This document shows positions 44,223-56,000 of a DNA stretch of 64,000 nucleotides, piece by piece. Source of the stretch: Albugo candida (taxonomy: Eukaryota; Oomycota; Peronosporomycetes; Albuginales; Albuginaceae); the NCBI GenBank assembly GCA_905220665.1, contig CAJNAR010000157.1, positions 310,001 through 374,000 on the forward strand, in the 5' to 3' direction. Each line of letters starts with the position of its first letter. Positions within the stretch are counted from its first letter, which is position 1. The position numbers and the translations under genes are program-made. The notes beneath the pieces were generated by a model. That model had not been told where the DNA came from and ran no database searches. It saw nothing but the letters and a program-made list of their open reading frames with translations.

Positions 44223-46283
44223 ATGGCAAGCTCAGCGGTATACACGGAACGGTTCTCAGAATCTATTCTCGAAAGCGTTCGCAAACCGCCAGACTCTGGT
44301 AGTGCCGGTACTAGCGACATGATTGAGGAGCCCATCAAAGCGCAACGTGTCAAACGTCAGCGCCACCACAAAAACACGTCATCGACCATACCATACTCCT
44401 GCAAGTCGTCCGTACCCGCACTTGACTCTTCAATGGGCATGAACACCAACTTGCTGAATTGTATCGGCTCTGGTAATGATTCGTTCACGATATTTAAGAA
44501 CGTGGATTCGCTTTGTAAATACAATTCGGTGACATCTTGCACGCAAACATCAACTTCATCAATAACGTCATCAAGCTCCGAGCTCGGTGATCGCTCTATC
44601 AACGTAGAACCTCATCGTTCGGGACCTTTACAGCCGGATGCCATTCAATTACGCAAATTGGAAGAAGAGAATAAGTTCTTTCATGAAAGTACGCGAGCAA
44701 AGCGAGCAAAACCGGACGCTCCTAAATTTTTATTACTGCTTTACGAAATATTACAGGCTGAAAACGAAAACGTCATCAAATGGGCCGGAGACGGTCTCTC
44801 TCTACAGATTTTAGACCCGGCCACAGTCACAGAGAAAATCTTACCAAAATATTTCAATCATACCAATTTTCACAGCTTTCAACGTCAACTGAATTATTTC
44901 GGATTTCGAAAATGGACCAAGTCAAAAACTGATATTTGCACATTTAGCCATCCTCATTTCCGTCAAAATCAGCCCGAGCTACTTCAGCTAATCAAGCGTA
45001 AAAAAGCACCCAGGCGATCTGGCGCACCTGCACCGCTCATGAAGGACATGGAGGTAGCCTTGGATCGGCCCACGTGCTCTAGTTTCCCCAATGGAATGAA
45101 TTATCCGTTCTTTATGGCCGATTCAAAGTCCGGGCCGCTTCATGTCCAAGAGACCACCGGAAAAGCAGATTACGAGCTGAATGGTCACAACAGACCGCGT
45201 GGCTCCGTATCGATGGGATCGATGATCCCCACAGGCTCTCGAAGATTGCTTCCAATTTCGCCTTCAGGAAAACGAAAACTCGCTTCTCATGAGACGAATG
45301 ATCTGATTGCTCCATTCCACGCAAAGATGAAAAGACCCTTATCCACAGGCCATACGTTACCATCTCTTCACACCGGCAGTCCGTCTCGTTCTTCGGAGCG
45401 CCGAGGAGATCAATTGCATCGAGACACAAATTCCATGCCAAAAGAGGTCAATAATGTGATTTCACCATTAGCTGCCACAGGTTTACAAAAAAAAGCAAAA
45501 AAGAAAAAAGATAACTCACCTGAAATCACTCCGCAGGTCAGATTCGGAGATCGAAACAGTAGCACATCGATCGGATTTTATCCCCCGCCCGTCGGGTCTT
45601 TTGATGGATTCATGAATGGGGAGAGACTAAGTGGATCGACAATTCCAATGTATCAAAGTAACAACGCTCTTCCAACGCTCGATATCGTCCGAAAGCGTAT
45701 CATGCATCGCCAAAATCACGATCACAATGGTCCTACATTCGGATCCAATAGAAACGAAAATGCTTCGTCCAGCACATCTGATACTACCGGCGCACCGTAC
45801 GACACATTGACAGCCATAAACAATAGCAAAAACGCATTTACCACATCAAGCGTGGAGGATCAAAGACAATACACCGACAATAATGATCCCGTCGATTTGC
45901 TATTACGAATCAAAAAATGTCACAGTGGTCTCTCTCCCGCTACATCGGGTCCAGGAAACGTCAATGAGTCAGTTCGATCACCATCAGCTGATAGCTCGCA
46001 GATCCGTTCCCAACAAAAAGACGACTCGAATCCGGATTTCACACAATTGCACAATTTTTTACTTCGACAAAATATATACACAAATCGTCTTGAAGCGCAA
46101 TTAAAGCTTGCTTTGGAAGAGAACGAATCTTTGCGCAAAGTATTGGATACCAAAGTGCGCGAAATGGACGGGATGCACCAAGAGCATCGATTGATGCAAA
46201 AGGAGAATTCGGTTCTCCTCGAAGCCAAAAACAAACTTTTTGAAATTAATCGCGATTTATTGAGCAAATTATTTCCTCAGTAA
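44223..46283 (+). CDS. HSF: heat shock factor-type transcription factor
   Basis: Single exon of 686 aa from ATG 44223. The HSF DNA-binding domain spans about residues 164-263: KFLLLLYEIL, VIKWAGDGLSLQILD, the recognition-helix stretch FNHTNFHSFQRQLNYFGFRKW, and FSHPHFRQNQPELL. Flanks are Ser/Asn/Pro rich with basic clusters (KKAKKKKD) that may act as nuclear signals. The usual HR-A/B coiled coil does not follow directly. Instead a leucine-rich heptad region lies at the very end (about 619-686; LEAQLKLALEENESLRKVL and on). The family binds nGAAn repeats in stress-gene promoters; members in stramenopiles are often expanded, so this one need not be the master heat-shock regulator. Confidence 0.93.
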   Translation: MASSAVYTERFSESILESVRKPPDSGSAGTSDMIEEPIKAQRVKRQRHHKNTSSTIPYSCKSSVPALDSSMGMNTNLLNCIGSGNDSFTIFKNVDSLCKYNSVTSCTQTSTSSITSSSSELGDRSINVEPHRSGPLQPDAIQLRKLEEENKFFHESTRAKRAKPDAPKFLLLLYEILQAENENVIKWAGDGLSLQILDPATVTEKILPKYFNHTNFHSFQRQLNYFGFRKWTKSKTDICTFSHPHFRQNQPELLQLIKRKKAPRRSGAPAPLMKDMEVALDRPTCSSFPNGMNYPFFMADSKSGPLHVQETTGKADYELNGHNRPRGSVSMGSMIPTGSRRLLPISPSGKRKLASHETNDLIAPFHAKMKRPLSTGHTLPSLHTGSPSRSSERRGDQLHRDTNSMPKEVNNVISPLAATGLQKKAKKKKDNSPEITPQVRFGDRNSSTSIGFYPPPVGSFDGFMNGERLSGSTIPMYQSNNALPTLDIVRKRIMHRQNHDHNGPTFGSNRNENASSSTSDTTGAPYDTLTAINNSKNAFTTSSVEDQRQYTDNNDPVDLLLRIKKCHSGLSPATSGPGNVNESVRSPSADSSQIRSQQKDDSNPDFTQLHNFLLRQNIYTNRLEAQLKLALEENESLRKVLDTKVREMDGMHQEHRLMQKENSVLLEAKNKLFEINRDLLSKLFPQ

Positions 46284-46501
46284 ACACGGTATCGATTTGG
46301 CTGGAGATTGAACGTATAAGCTGATGTTTTTTCAGATAACGACAATAGAGATTCTTGTTTTATTTTCTCGCCTCTTTGCCGTGCTTTCAGTCACGCAGCC
46401 GCGTCGTAACGGTTCTGACCGCAGCCGAACAGTCAATCGGCGACGTGGCGGTAGTATTTTGATCGCTGTAAATCAGACGAAAATCAACGGGTGCTACCGT
46501 T

Positions 46502-49201
46502 ATGAAAGGCGCTACTCAGCGAGTCATTCCAGTTGCTTCTACAATCGAATCCTCTCTCAATACCGACGAAGCATCGCCAGAAACAGACTTACAGGATCAA
46601 GTTCATACATTTTTGGTCGAGTCCGGGCCAAAGACAAAGCAGCTGCCGCCATTGACACAAGAGGCTCCAGCGCGTACAGAATTCACGCCTATTGTTATCA
46701 AACCGAGAGCCACACCTTTGGCGCACGGAAAGAACGGTCGAGCCTTTTCATTTCGTCGTGCGCTTTCATCGCGACGGTATTCCGAGTCCGCGTCGGACAT
46801 TCGTATACAATATCTCCGGAGTGCTCGAAGGCCTCCACCTATTACTCAAAAACATAGCATTTTTGATCGATTTGCGTATCGCGTGGATTTGATTATTACA
46901 AGTCGACGAGGTCAGACGATCTCGCTGACTGCAGTTGGACTCGTATTGATTGTGCTTGGAGGATTGATTTTGGCTGTCGTGCAGCCTCGAGAAGAGGTCT
47001 ACGAGACCTTATGGCAATCGTGGACATTCCTTGCGGATTCTGGATCACATACGAATTTGACTCGAGAGGTGATGATATCACGACTTGAATGTGAGGTGTA
47101 TGCTGATTTCTGCGCTCTGTAGAGAGTTCGAGTTATAGGAGCGATCACTACAATCATTGGAATTCTTTATTTCTCAGTGATCATGGGTTTTGTTGTCGAT
47201 GGAATTCGCGATAAAATGGATTCGTTAAAAAAAGGAAAAAGCAGAGTCGCGGAAGACGGGCATACGGTGAGATTCGCTCAAGGTCGAATTTGCTGAATCC
47301 ATTCTGACTCGATGCATCACTAGCTGATGCTCGGATGGACCGATAAATCGGTCTCCTTTATCCGTCAGATTTGTCTTGCAAATGAAAGCGAACGCGGAGG
47401 CACAATTGTTGTTTTAGCAGAATTGGAGAAAGAAGACTTGGAAGCTGAGCTTTCATCCCATCTGAAAAGCGAAGATTTGAAAGGAACCAAAGTCATTTTT
47501 CGAACAGGGACATCTTTGCTATCGGTAGACCTGGTGAAAGTAGCAGCTCATCGGGCTAAAAGTATTGTGATCATGGCACAAACCTCAGGAGAGGCCGATC
47601 GATCCGATGCAAGTGTGCTCCGAACCGTATTGAGTCTGAAGACGCTTCCGCAACTGAGTGGACACATTGTCGCAGAGCTTCGAGATATTGATAATGAGCC
47701 TTTAGTCAAACTGGTTGGCAGTAATCAGGTGGAGATTCTTGTTTCGCACGACGTGATCGGTCGTTTAGTGCTTATGTCAGCCCGATCTCCAGGTCTTGCT
47801 GGAGTGTTTACAAGCTTGCTCGGATTTGATGGATGTGAGTTTTATGTCAAACATTGGCCAGAATGCGTCGGTGTTCGATTTGGTGACCTCGTTGAGCGGT
47901 TTCCTGATGCCACACCACTTGGAATCAAGAACGCACAAGGGCAGGTCTTTCTCCATCCCGGTTTTGACGTTATTGTGGAAGAATTTGATCAGATTATCGT
48001 GCTGGCTGAGGATGATGATACCTATCAGCCCTGTGATCCACTTCCCATTGATATTGGCCAACTTCCTCATTCAGAGCCAAAAGCTCAAATCAATGAGAAA
48101 ATCTTAATGTGCGGTTGGCGACGAGATATTCGCGACATGATTCAACTCTTGGATTCTCTCGTTTCTCCGAGGACAGAGCTTCATATGCTTTGTGAGGAGC
48201 CAATTCACCTGAGAAGTCAGCTGTTGCAGGATGGTGGACTAAAAGTGAAGGATCTTCGGAATCTCCAACTTTTTCATCATTTTGGAAACACTGCAGTACG
48301 TCGGCACTTGGAAAATGTGCCTTTGGATATGTTCACTTCTATGATGATTTTGGCCGATCAATCGCGAGAAACAGATATTATGCATTCAGATAGCCATTCC
48401 CTGGCCTCACTTCTCTTAATACGCGATCTTCAAAATCGCTTGTTTGAAAAAAAATACTCCAATTCACAGCAATTGATTCCCAAACACAAACGACCTCGTG
48501 TAGCCTGCAAGTGTATCAGCGAAATTCTTGATCCTCGCACGCAAAAAACCATTTCTACAAGCTCGACGATCCTCGAATTGTCCGAATTTATTCAATCGAA
48601 TGAGCTGGTGAGCTGCATTCTCGCTATGATCTCAGAGAGTCGAGATGTTCGAATAATTTTGGACGAGCTTTTAGGCCCTCAAGGTGCGTTTTTTGAAATT
48701 GAGCCATCTTCACGCTACTGTTTACAACACGAAGAAGTAACATTTTGGCAGCTCGCCAAGCGCGCAATGCTGTTGGGTGAGATTTTATGCGGCTATCAGT
48801 ATCATTCAGCAAAAGAAGAAACTATTTTGAATCCAAAGGAGAAAATGATACCGCGCACGTGGGAAGAAATCGATTTGATTGTAATGCGAAATACAAAGAA
48901 GGAGGATGCAGAGCGTAGTATTCCATATGTGAGCGCAGAAGAGGTAGACAGACAGCGACAAAGTGAGGTTATGCGTTCGAGTGTGAGAAAAACGGAGGAA
49001 ACTGAAAATGCAAAGCTTTGCGATCGCATCAAGCACGTTATTAAGGTGTACACAGATATACGGAAAAAAGAAGGTTCTTTTCGTGGTAATAAGAGTGGTG
49101 CGCAGAGAGAAGAAGCGATACAAACGCTTGTAGATGTGGTGAAAATCTTGGTTGACGTCGTCATGCAGCGAGATCGCTCAGAATTTCCAGATCAAGCGTA
49201 G
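46502..49201 (+). CDS. CASTOR/POLLUX-type ion channel
   Basis: Three exons, 46502-47068, 47123-47266 and 47324-49201, give 862 aa. After a disordered N-terminus come a hydrophobic helix (SLTAVGLVLIVLGGLILAVV), the pore WQSWTFLADSGSH, and a second helix ending in VMGFVVDGIRDKMDSLKKGKS. The filter sequence is ADSGSH (residues 178-183). Two RCK-like cytosolic modules follow, with GWTDKSVSFIRQICLANES, ERGGTIVVLAE, SHDVIGRLVLM, and LAEDDDTYQP. Plant relatives sit in the nuclear envelope and shape calcium signals in symbiosis. Location and role here are unknown; an internal-membrane cation channel is the safest reading. Confidence 0.9.
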
Positions 49202-49350
49202 ATATCCTGATTTAACGTGTCACATCAGAAGATTCTACATCAGTGATATTCACCGTCAAGTATCCTATTCGATTTCGATCGAAAGCGTTTCTAGAAGCGC
49301 TGAGATTTTGCCGCCAAATTCCATAGATAGAGCATTTCAACTGGGAAAAA

Positions 49351-51047
49351 ATGACTGAAGCCGAAGCTGAAGAATTCAAAAATGAAGGAAACAAACTGTA
49401 TGCTAAAGGAAATTACCGTGAGGCTCGAGATTTGTACACGAAAGCAATCGACTTGGCACCGACCACTGTATCATATTATGGGAATCGCGCTGCAGCGTCA
49501 TTCATGCTTGACGACCATAAAGAAGCGATTGCAGACTGTAATAGAGCTATTCTCTTTGATTCGACGTTTTCTAAAGGATACGTGCGCAAAGCCAAGGCTC
49601 AAATTGCTTTAGTGCGTTGAGATATATCTTTGCAATGAACGATTGGACTGAATTCATTATTCTATTCCTGAATTGCTTAGGGCGATATTGAAGGATCCAA
49701 TAAAACATTCCAAACAGGACTTACGCGTTGTCCTAATAATGCTGCCTTGCTTGCGGAAAAACAGCAGCTCGAAATAGGCAAGGAGAAAATGAATCGAGGC
49801 ATCGAGCATTTAAAAGCGGTAAGAATGATAAAATGGCGATATATCGAATTTTAGGATGAATACATAGGCTCGGTACTCACAAGCTGTTCATTGCCTGGAT
49901 GGAGCCTTGCAGATTTTTAGATGCTCAACGGAGCTGAAAATCAAACGGGCCGAGGCACTCATCAGCTGTGAGCGTTATGATGAAGCATTTGCAGCATTAA
50001 CGCAGCTGATGCGAGCAAACACAAGCAGTAGCGAGATTCTGTATTTACGTGCTCGATGCTTGTACTTTCAGGGAGACTTTTCAAGTGCTGTCAAACACCT
50101 GCAGCAAGCCTTACGGTCTGATCCAGATAACCAGACATTTATGAAAGAGATGAAGAAAATTCGAAATTTGGAAAGCAGCAAAGAAAGCGCAAATGCAGCT
50201 TTTAAAGCTGGTCGGATCAATGATGCAATTGATCAGTACACAAAATGCCTGGGAATCGATCAGCAGAATAAAGCATTCAATGCAAAAATTTATTGCAATC
50301 GAGCAACTGCGTTGTCACAATTAAACCGACACGAAGAAGCGATCCGGGATTGTGACAAAGCTGTTTATTACGACCACGGATACGCAAAAGCGTATTTGAG
50401 AAAAGCAGCGTGTTTGAAAGCAATAGGAACAGAAGAGAAGCTAGAACAAGCACTTCGGGTCTACGAGCAAGCAAGCAAGTTGGTTGGTAACGGAGCGCAA
50501 CGCGATATTCAGCAAAAGTGAGTGTATTCACCTCTGACTGCATCCATACGGCCACTTACTTAAACACATTTTCGTAGCATTCGAGAAACGAAATTGGAGC
50601 TAAAGAAAGCCAAACGGAAAGATTATTACAAAATCTTGGGAGTCACGCAGTCGGCTAACGAACACGAAATCAAAAAAGCCTACCGAAAGTCGGCCTTAAA
50701 ATATCATCCGGATCGACACGCAAGCAAATCGGATACGGAGAAAAAAGAAGCGGAAATCGCGTTCAAGAATCTTGGTGAAGCGTATGCAGTCCTTTCCGAC
50801 CCTCAGAAGAAGCAGCGATACGATGCAGGAGTCGATTTGGAGGACCTCGATAATGAATACGCTCAGCCTGGAGGCGGCATGGGCGGTGTTGATCCACAGC
50901 AAATCTTTCAGGTTTGCATCCAAAAGTGGCTTATTTCGCTTCGTTGCTGATACGTGGTTCTTTTCGTAGATGTTCTTTGGAGGTGGCGGAATGGGCGGAG
51001 CGGGTGGAATGGGTGGAGGTAGCAACGTTCGCTTCCATTTTGGCTGA
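49351..51047 (+). CDS. DNAJC7: DNAJC7-like TPR and J-domain cochaperone
   Basis: Five exons: 49351-49611, 49681-49818, 49868-50517, 50578-50911 and 50970-51047, giving 486 aa, close to animal DNAJC7/TPR2 (494). Three TPRs open the protein ([23 protein letters not shown]). Further TPR units follow, and then a J domain from about residue 362 ([16 protein letters not shown] with the HPD motif, and [14 protein letters not shown]). The tail is Gly/Met/Phe-rich. Members pass clients between Hsp70 and Hsp90. The tail [14 protein letters not shown] with its own short exon is typical of the family. Two acceptor sites compete near 49853/49867; I used the second because it restores the TPR spacing. Confidence 0.93.
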
Positions 51048-51124
51048 TGATATATACCTTGCTGATTGGCTGACTAGCTAGAATTCTTCAATATAATTGG
51101 CTAGTAAATCTGCCGATACAAAAA

Positions 51125-52513
51125 ATGAGTGTGTTGTCGAATAAAGCGCATCGTGCATCCGAAACGCGTCCACAAAGCTCTATGCATTGCTCCAAAGTGA
51201 ATCATTACTGCGGATGTATCATAAGAGATAACTCATTTCGCGTCTCTCGAATCAAACTGTCAGAAATCGATCCAAAACTCTTCTTCGAGCGATATATTGC
51301 AACTCGAACGCCAGTTGTGCTGGAAGGAGCTCTCGCTGATTCGTGTTTCACGTCTCTAAAAAAGTGGCAATCCAATGAGTATTTGGATGCCTTATCGGGC
51401 GAAGAACTTGTGCAGGTAGAATATCGTGCCAATGAGCTCGAAGCGTTCGGTCAAGGGCGAGAAATCGAAATGAGATTCCACTCTTTCTTGCAGCTACAAG
51501 ATCGGGGTGATGAGCTTCATTATCTCACCACACAAGACGTAGAGGAGGGAAATTCAGGAAGACCGGAATTAATGGCACCATTTGTCCAGCGCCTCAGTGA
51601 TGATTTTCCATTACGTCCAGCAATAATGGGGAACCTGATTCCACAAAACATAAATGTTTGGATGGGTCATGCTAAAAATGGAGCTTCTTCGGGACTTCAC
51701 CATGACTACCATGATAATATGTATATTCTCCTCCGTGGGAAGAAGTCATTTCGCTTGTACTCACCCGCTGATGCTGAACGGCTTTACACGCGAGGAAAAC
51801 TGGCATACGTTCATCACAACGGAAGAATCAACTATGAAGGTGAAATAACGACATCGTACGGTGCAGATCCTTCATCTGAAGCAGCTTCTCTTGCCGCGAC
51901 GGAGAAGGAAGAAGCCGAACAAGCATTAATACTCGCTGAAAGAGCGCTTGAAAATGGCGATCTTGGGGCCAAAGATGCATTCGAAAAAGCTGAACTCCGC
52001 CTTGAAGCTGCAATGGATGCGATCCTTTCTGCTGAATACGGTGATGAGAGCGATATAGAGGGAGAAAGTAGCAGCATAAATGATTCGGATGAGGGTGAAG
52101 CTCGTGATGATCCGCAAGATGAGGATTATACAAGCTCTCCTGCGTCATCAATGGCTCCAAAACGTCGTAAAGTCGATCGAACGGTAGCGAATCCGCTTAA
52201 TTTTTCAAAGATTGACGCTCAATTATTGCAAGATCCTACTTCTCGAGAGCAACTGAATACATTGTACCCAGAATTCCAGCATGCTCAAGCCGCATTTTGT
52301 GAAGTGAATGCTGGCGACATTTTGTACCTTCCTGCCTCGTGGTTCCATGAAGTTCGATCCTACGGAGCATCTGACGGTCATCTCGCGTTGAACTACTGGT
52401 TCCATCCTCCGGATCAGCTATCAAATTACGAAGAACCGTATTCCAGTCCATTCTGGAGCCGCGACTTCCTCTTACGCGGTATACAAAGCAAAAGAGATCC
52501 AGATTTTACTTGA
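51125..52513 (+). CDS. JmjC/cupin-8 2-oxoglutarate oxygenase with acidic insert
   Basis: Single exon of 462 aa. The cupin core has the iron triad as H192-x-D194 in SGLHHDYHDN and H408 in DILYLPASWFHEV, with a lysine-rich strand (LLRGKKSFRLY) for 2-oxoglutarate. N-terminal TRTPVVLEGAL and WMGHAKNGASSG fit the cupin-8/JMJD branch, which hydroxylates proteins or RNA bases. A long insert (about 245-355) between the metal ligands is helical and then strongly acidic, ending in a nuclear-signal-like APKRRKVDR (344-352). Substrate cannot be inferred. The insert length is unusual; the metal ligands themselves are intact, so activity is expected. Confidence 0.88.
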   Translation: MSVLSNKAHRASETRPQSSMHCSKVNHYCGCIIRDNSFRVSRIKLSEIDPKLFFERYIATRTPVVLEGALADSCFTSLKKWQSNEYLDALSGEELVQVEYRANELEAFGQGREIEMRFHSFLQLQDRGDELHYLTTQDVEEGNSGRPELMAPFVQRLSDDFPLRPAIMGNLIPQNINVWMGHAKNGASSGLHHDYHDNMYILLRGKKSFRLYSPADAERLYTRGKLAYVHHNGRINYEGEITTSYGADPSSEAASLAATEKEEAEQALILAERALENGDLGAKDAFEKAELRLEAAMDAILSAEYGDESDIEGESSSINDSDEGEARDDPQDEDYTSSPASSMAPKRRKVDRTVANPLNFSKIDAQLLQDPTSREQLNTLYPEFQHAQAAFCEVNAGDILYLPASWFHEVRSYGASDGHLALNYWFHPPDQLSNYEEPYSSPFWSRDFLLRGIQSKRDPDFT

Positions 52514-52698
52514 TAGAGAAAGCTAGAGCGAATTTTGAGCTTGACGTGAGCCCTTGTAGCGGAATATGTATACACATTTTGCAACGGAAGTTCTGTCGAA
52601 AGAGATCATGTTAAGGGAATGAATGTCATTTCAGTTAGATATCTGTTACAGCACTTGTATCAATTGCCGTAACTGAAGCAAAAAAAGGATCGCGCGGG

Positions 52699-53001
52699 AT
52701 GAGCGCAACCCGGGGAATTCTTCGTTTATCACCGTCCTTACAGCATTTGCTTGGGAAAAGTGAGCTCACACGTCCTGCCGCAATGAAAGAATTGTAAGAT
52801 TGAAAAGCAATTTTCATTGATTCACACGTTCTGATAACATTCCTTGCAAGTTGGGCGTATGTCAAGCGACATCAACTGCAACATCCCAACGACGGACGCA
52901 TCATCCAACCAAACGAAGAAATGAAACGCGCTTTTGGAGTCGATCATGAGATCCATTTCAACCAAGTCGCTAAATTTTTGACGCAGCATTTACACAAATA
53001 A
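52699..53001 (+). CDS. single-domain SWIB/MDM2 protein
   Basis: Two exons, 52699-52793 and 52851-53001 (intron 57 nt), encode 81 aa. Nearly the whole product is one SWIB domain: RGILRLSPSLQHLLGKSELT, then EFWAYVKRHQLQHPNDGR, IIQPNEEMKRAFG and FNQVAKFLTQHL. SWIB domains occur in SWI/SNF subunits (BAF60) and as short stand-alone proteins in plants, chlamydiae and protists, where they are chromatin- or organelle-linked. The coding frame is open for about 19 more codons upstream (with acidic and basic residues), so a 5' exon may be missing and the protein slightly longer. It lies 80 bp from the end of the large minus-strand gene. Confidence 0.85.
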
Positions 53002-53080
53002 TTATCACCTGTTAAATATCACTCATTTGCGCTCATTTGAGCAATGTCGTGTAAATTACATCTTTCCGGCAGGTCTTCTA

Positions 53081-56000
53081 TCAACTTGGAAATTGATTCG
53101 GATCGAAAATGGGATGGTTCTCGGTCACACCGCCTCGAAAAGGGATGGCAGATTGAAACTTGAGCAAATTTTCTTCGAACGGAGGAAGCTGGAGTTCATC
53201 GTGTCCCACGTCTAAATGCGCTTCTATCATCTGGTCGATAAAATTATGACTGCCTATGGCTTCACCCGCGGACGATGAGCAATTGGCCACCAGCTGATCG
53301 TCTGGATCGGGAATCAAGAACGCGTTCGTGTTCTTCTCAGGGACGCACTCATGGTGGCCAATTTGAGGTGATTCTTCATTTAGCAAATAATTGGATGCAA
53401 TCAAACTTGAGCAAAGAGACGTGGGTGTGCCGTTTTTCTCGTTCGAATACGATATTGCTGCTGGATCCAAAAGGGCCGATGAGGGATGGTGTGAGTCCTT
53501 GGGCTTTTCAAACCCATTCGCGTCCGCTTGTAAGAGCGTTTCCAACTTTCGACGCTGCACAATCTTTTGCGATCGACTTGTGCGCCCACAAAACTCGACC
53601 GAGAAGAATTCATATGCTTCCATAGAAATCGCAGCAAGTGTGTTGAGAAAATCATCCAACGGCTTGGCATATCGCATGTTCTGCTTGCCGACGCCACGTC
53701 GTGTCTTGTCCTTCATGGCGACCATACTCTCGATCAAAGCTTCAAACACAGGATGCGTACGGAATTGCCCAAGGAGGCCCATGATGGCAATACGCAGCCA
53801 AAAGGTTATTTGCTTTTTACTATCGACTTGCTCCATGACTTTCAGCTTCAAAACGCGATACAGTGCTCGGAACGATGCATTCTTGGACAGTTTACGTAGG
53901 AATGGATCGCTCTCGGTGTATACGCTGGGCAAGAATTTCAGATTTTCCACCTCTTTAGACGCCTTAGCTCTGCTAAGAACACTCCGGAAATTGGCACTAC
54001 TCTTGAGGTCATTGCAAGCGCGACACGCGATCATTGGAGTAATAGACTCTGTGCTTTTGTCTGAAGCAAGACCATCGTTTGTTGCAATGCTATATCTACT
54101 GGACGATAAACCTTTGGCAGGAACATGGCGGGAGCAATACAGACTTCGTACGCACTTTCCTCGCTTATCGACACGCCAGAAACACTCCCCAAAAACAGCG
54201 TCGGAAAGTATCATTTTTTGCTCGTCGTTGAGTTGCTCCTGAATGCGAATCTTCTGACCGGGCACGAAAGCATCAGGGAACAGTTCCTTGGCGATTACAT
54301 ACTTTGGTCGGCTTCCTCCAATAATTTGGACTGCTTGCATCGTGTAATTATCGACCTTATCACCACGCAAGCCACTACATGGTAAAACGTCGAGCGCAGG
54401 TGGTTGAGGATGTGCATACAAGTCATCGCCAGAGCTTGACGAATGGAAATCATTGTCATTATGCTTGGCTGGACTTGTCGCTTTTTCAAGTGTAGAAGAA
54501 TGATTTATCAATGAATTCTCCACAGCCTCGTCGAGTTCTCGAATGGATTCTGTGGGCTCCTCGGAAGCCGAAAAAGCAATAGTCGACGTGAACGCAGGAA
54601 AGTCCACATCCGGCATATCGTGAATCGATATATTCGGCATTACACTATGATCATTTTCGTCCGACAAGCCAGTAAAATGGTCTTGGTGTGATAGCGTCCC
54701 GGAGCCCATATCGTACAAGCGCTGATCCGTCGATTGCTGCTGAATTTGTTGCCCGTGGATTTTGCTGACAGTTTTATCGTCAACCACACAAAGCCCACCA
54801 TCCGTCTCTTTTGGTTGATTTTGATTGACGACGCACTGCTTTCGGCCACACAAGTGATGTTGGAAGAACTCGCAAGCTTCGGCAGAGATGGAGGCTAACG
54901 AAGACATGTACTTGTCTAGCAAACTGCTGTACCACATATTTTGCATACCGACACCACGCCGTTCTTTATCTTTTAATTTGGCCATTGATTCCATCAATCC
55001 AATCATTGCCGGATGAGAGTCAAACTCGCCATGTATACCCATCTCTGCCATATCGATCCACATATTCAAAGCTGAGCTACTCTCAATCTCGATCAGAAAT
55101 AAATCACGAAGAAGTTGACCATACTCTTCATTCATTGCAAAATCCATCTCCAACCAGGAGCATATCTGATTAGAATTGAGTCGTCGAGTTGCTCGTGATT
55201 TCGTATTAGCGTCTGTGTGCACATGTCTTTTAGCGCAAGAAGTAACGGCAGCCCGAAGATTTGGATGGGCAGCAAGCTCAGAGCATGCTACACATGAGCG
55301 TTCGCCTTTATTTCGACTCACAGAAGCATGACATTTGAGACTTCGTATCGATTTTGCATCTTTATCAACAAACCATAGAGCTTCTGCTTCCATAGCGTCA
55401 TGCAGTAAAAGCTTCTGGTACCTCGAAAGCTGCTGATAAACTTTGTGTAATTGAACTTTTTCCGATTTGAATAGATGAGGAAATAGCATTCGTGTGAGTT
55501 TATGCCGTGATCGACTACCTCCCATCAATTGAAAGCTAGAAGTAACATATCGAGCGATACTTTGATCACGTAGGCCTGGACACGGAACAGTTCTCTGCAA
55601 ATGAAAGGGTTCCCAATGAAACTCGCGAAGTTGGTACAAGCCAACGGTGCGATGATTTCCCGTAGGCGATGATTTGATCTTGCATCTTTTCAAACACTGT
55701 TCTCGATTCTTCCGAGTCGTAGCATGAAGAGTACTTTGAAACGCGTGTGCCTTCTCACTATGCGTGATTCTTTTTGTCCTACGAGATGTAGATTTTCTGT
55801 TTGTATCTTTATTATCGTTCAGCAAAGAATTGGTTTTGTTGTGCAAACACTTTGCCTCCCAGTGTTGGTACATTTTGTTGAGACACCACGGAACAGTAAG
55901 AAGCACTAATTGACCACAACTACACTCAACGTATTTCCCATCCGGAGTTATACGTTCTATCCTGTCTCCTTTCTCCTTCAGTGTATTGATTACCCTATGG

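Noticed and set aside
46324..46857. 177-codon frame overlapping the start of the channel gene
   Set aside because: It is an alternate frame of the channel exon and its leader; the channel frame has clear family motifs.
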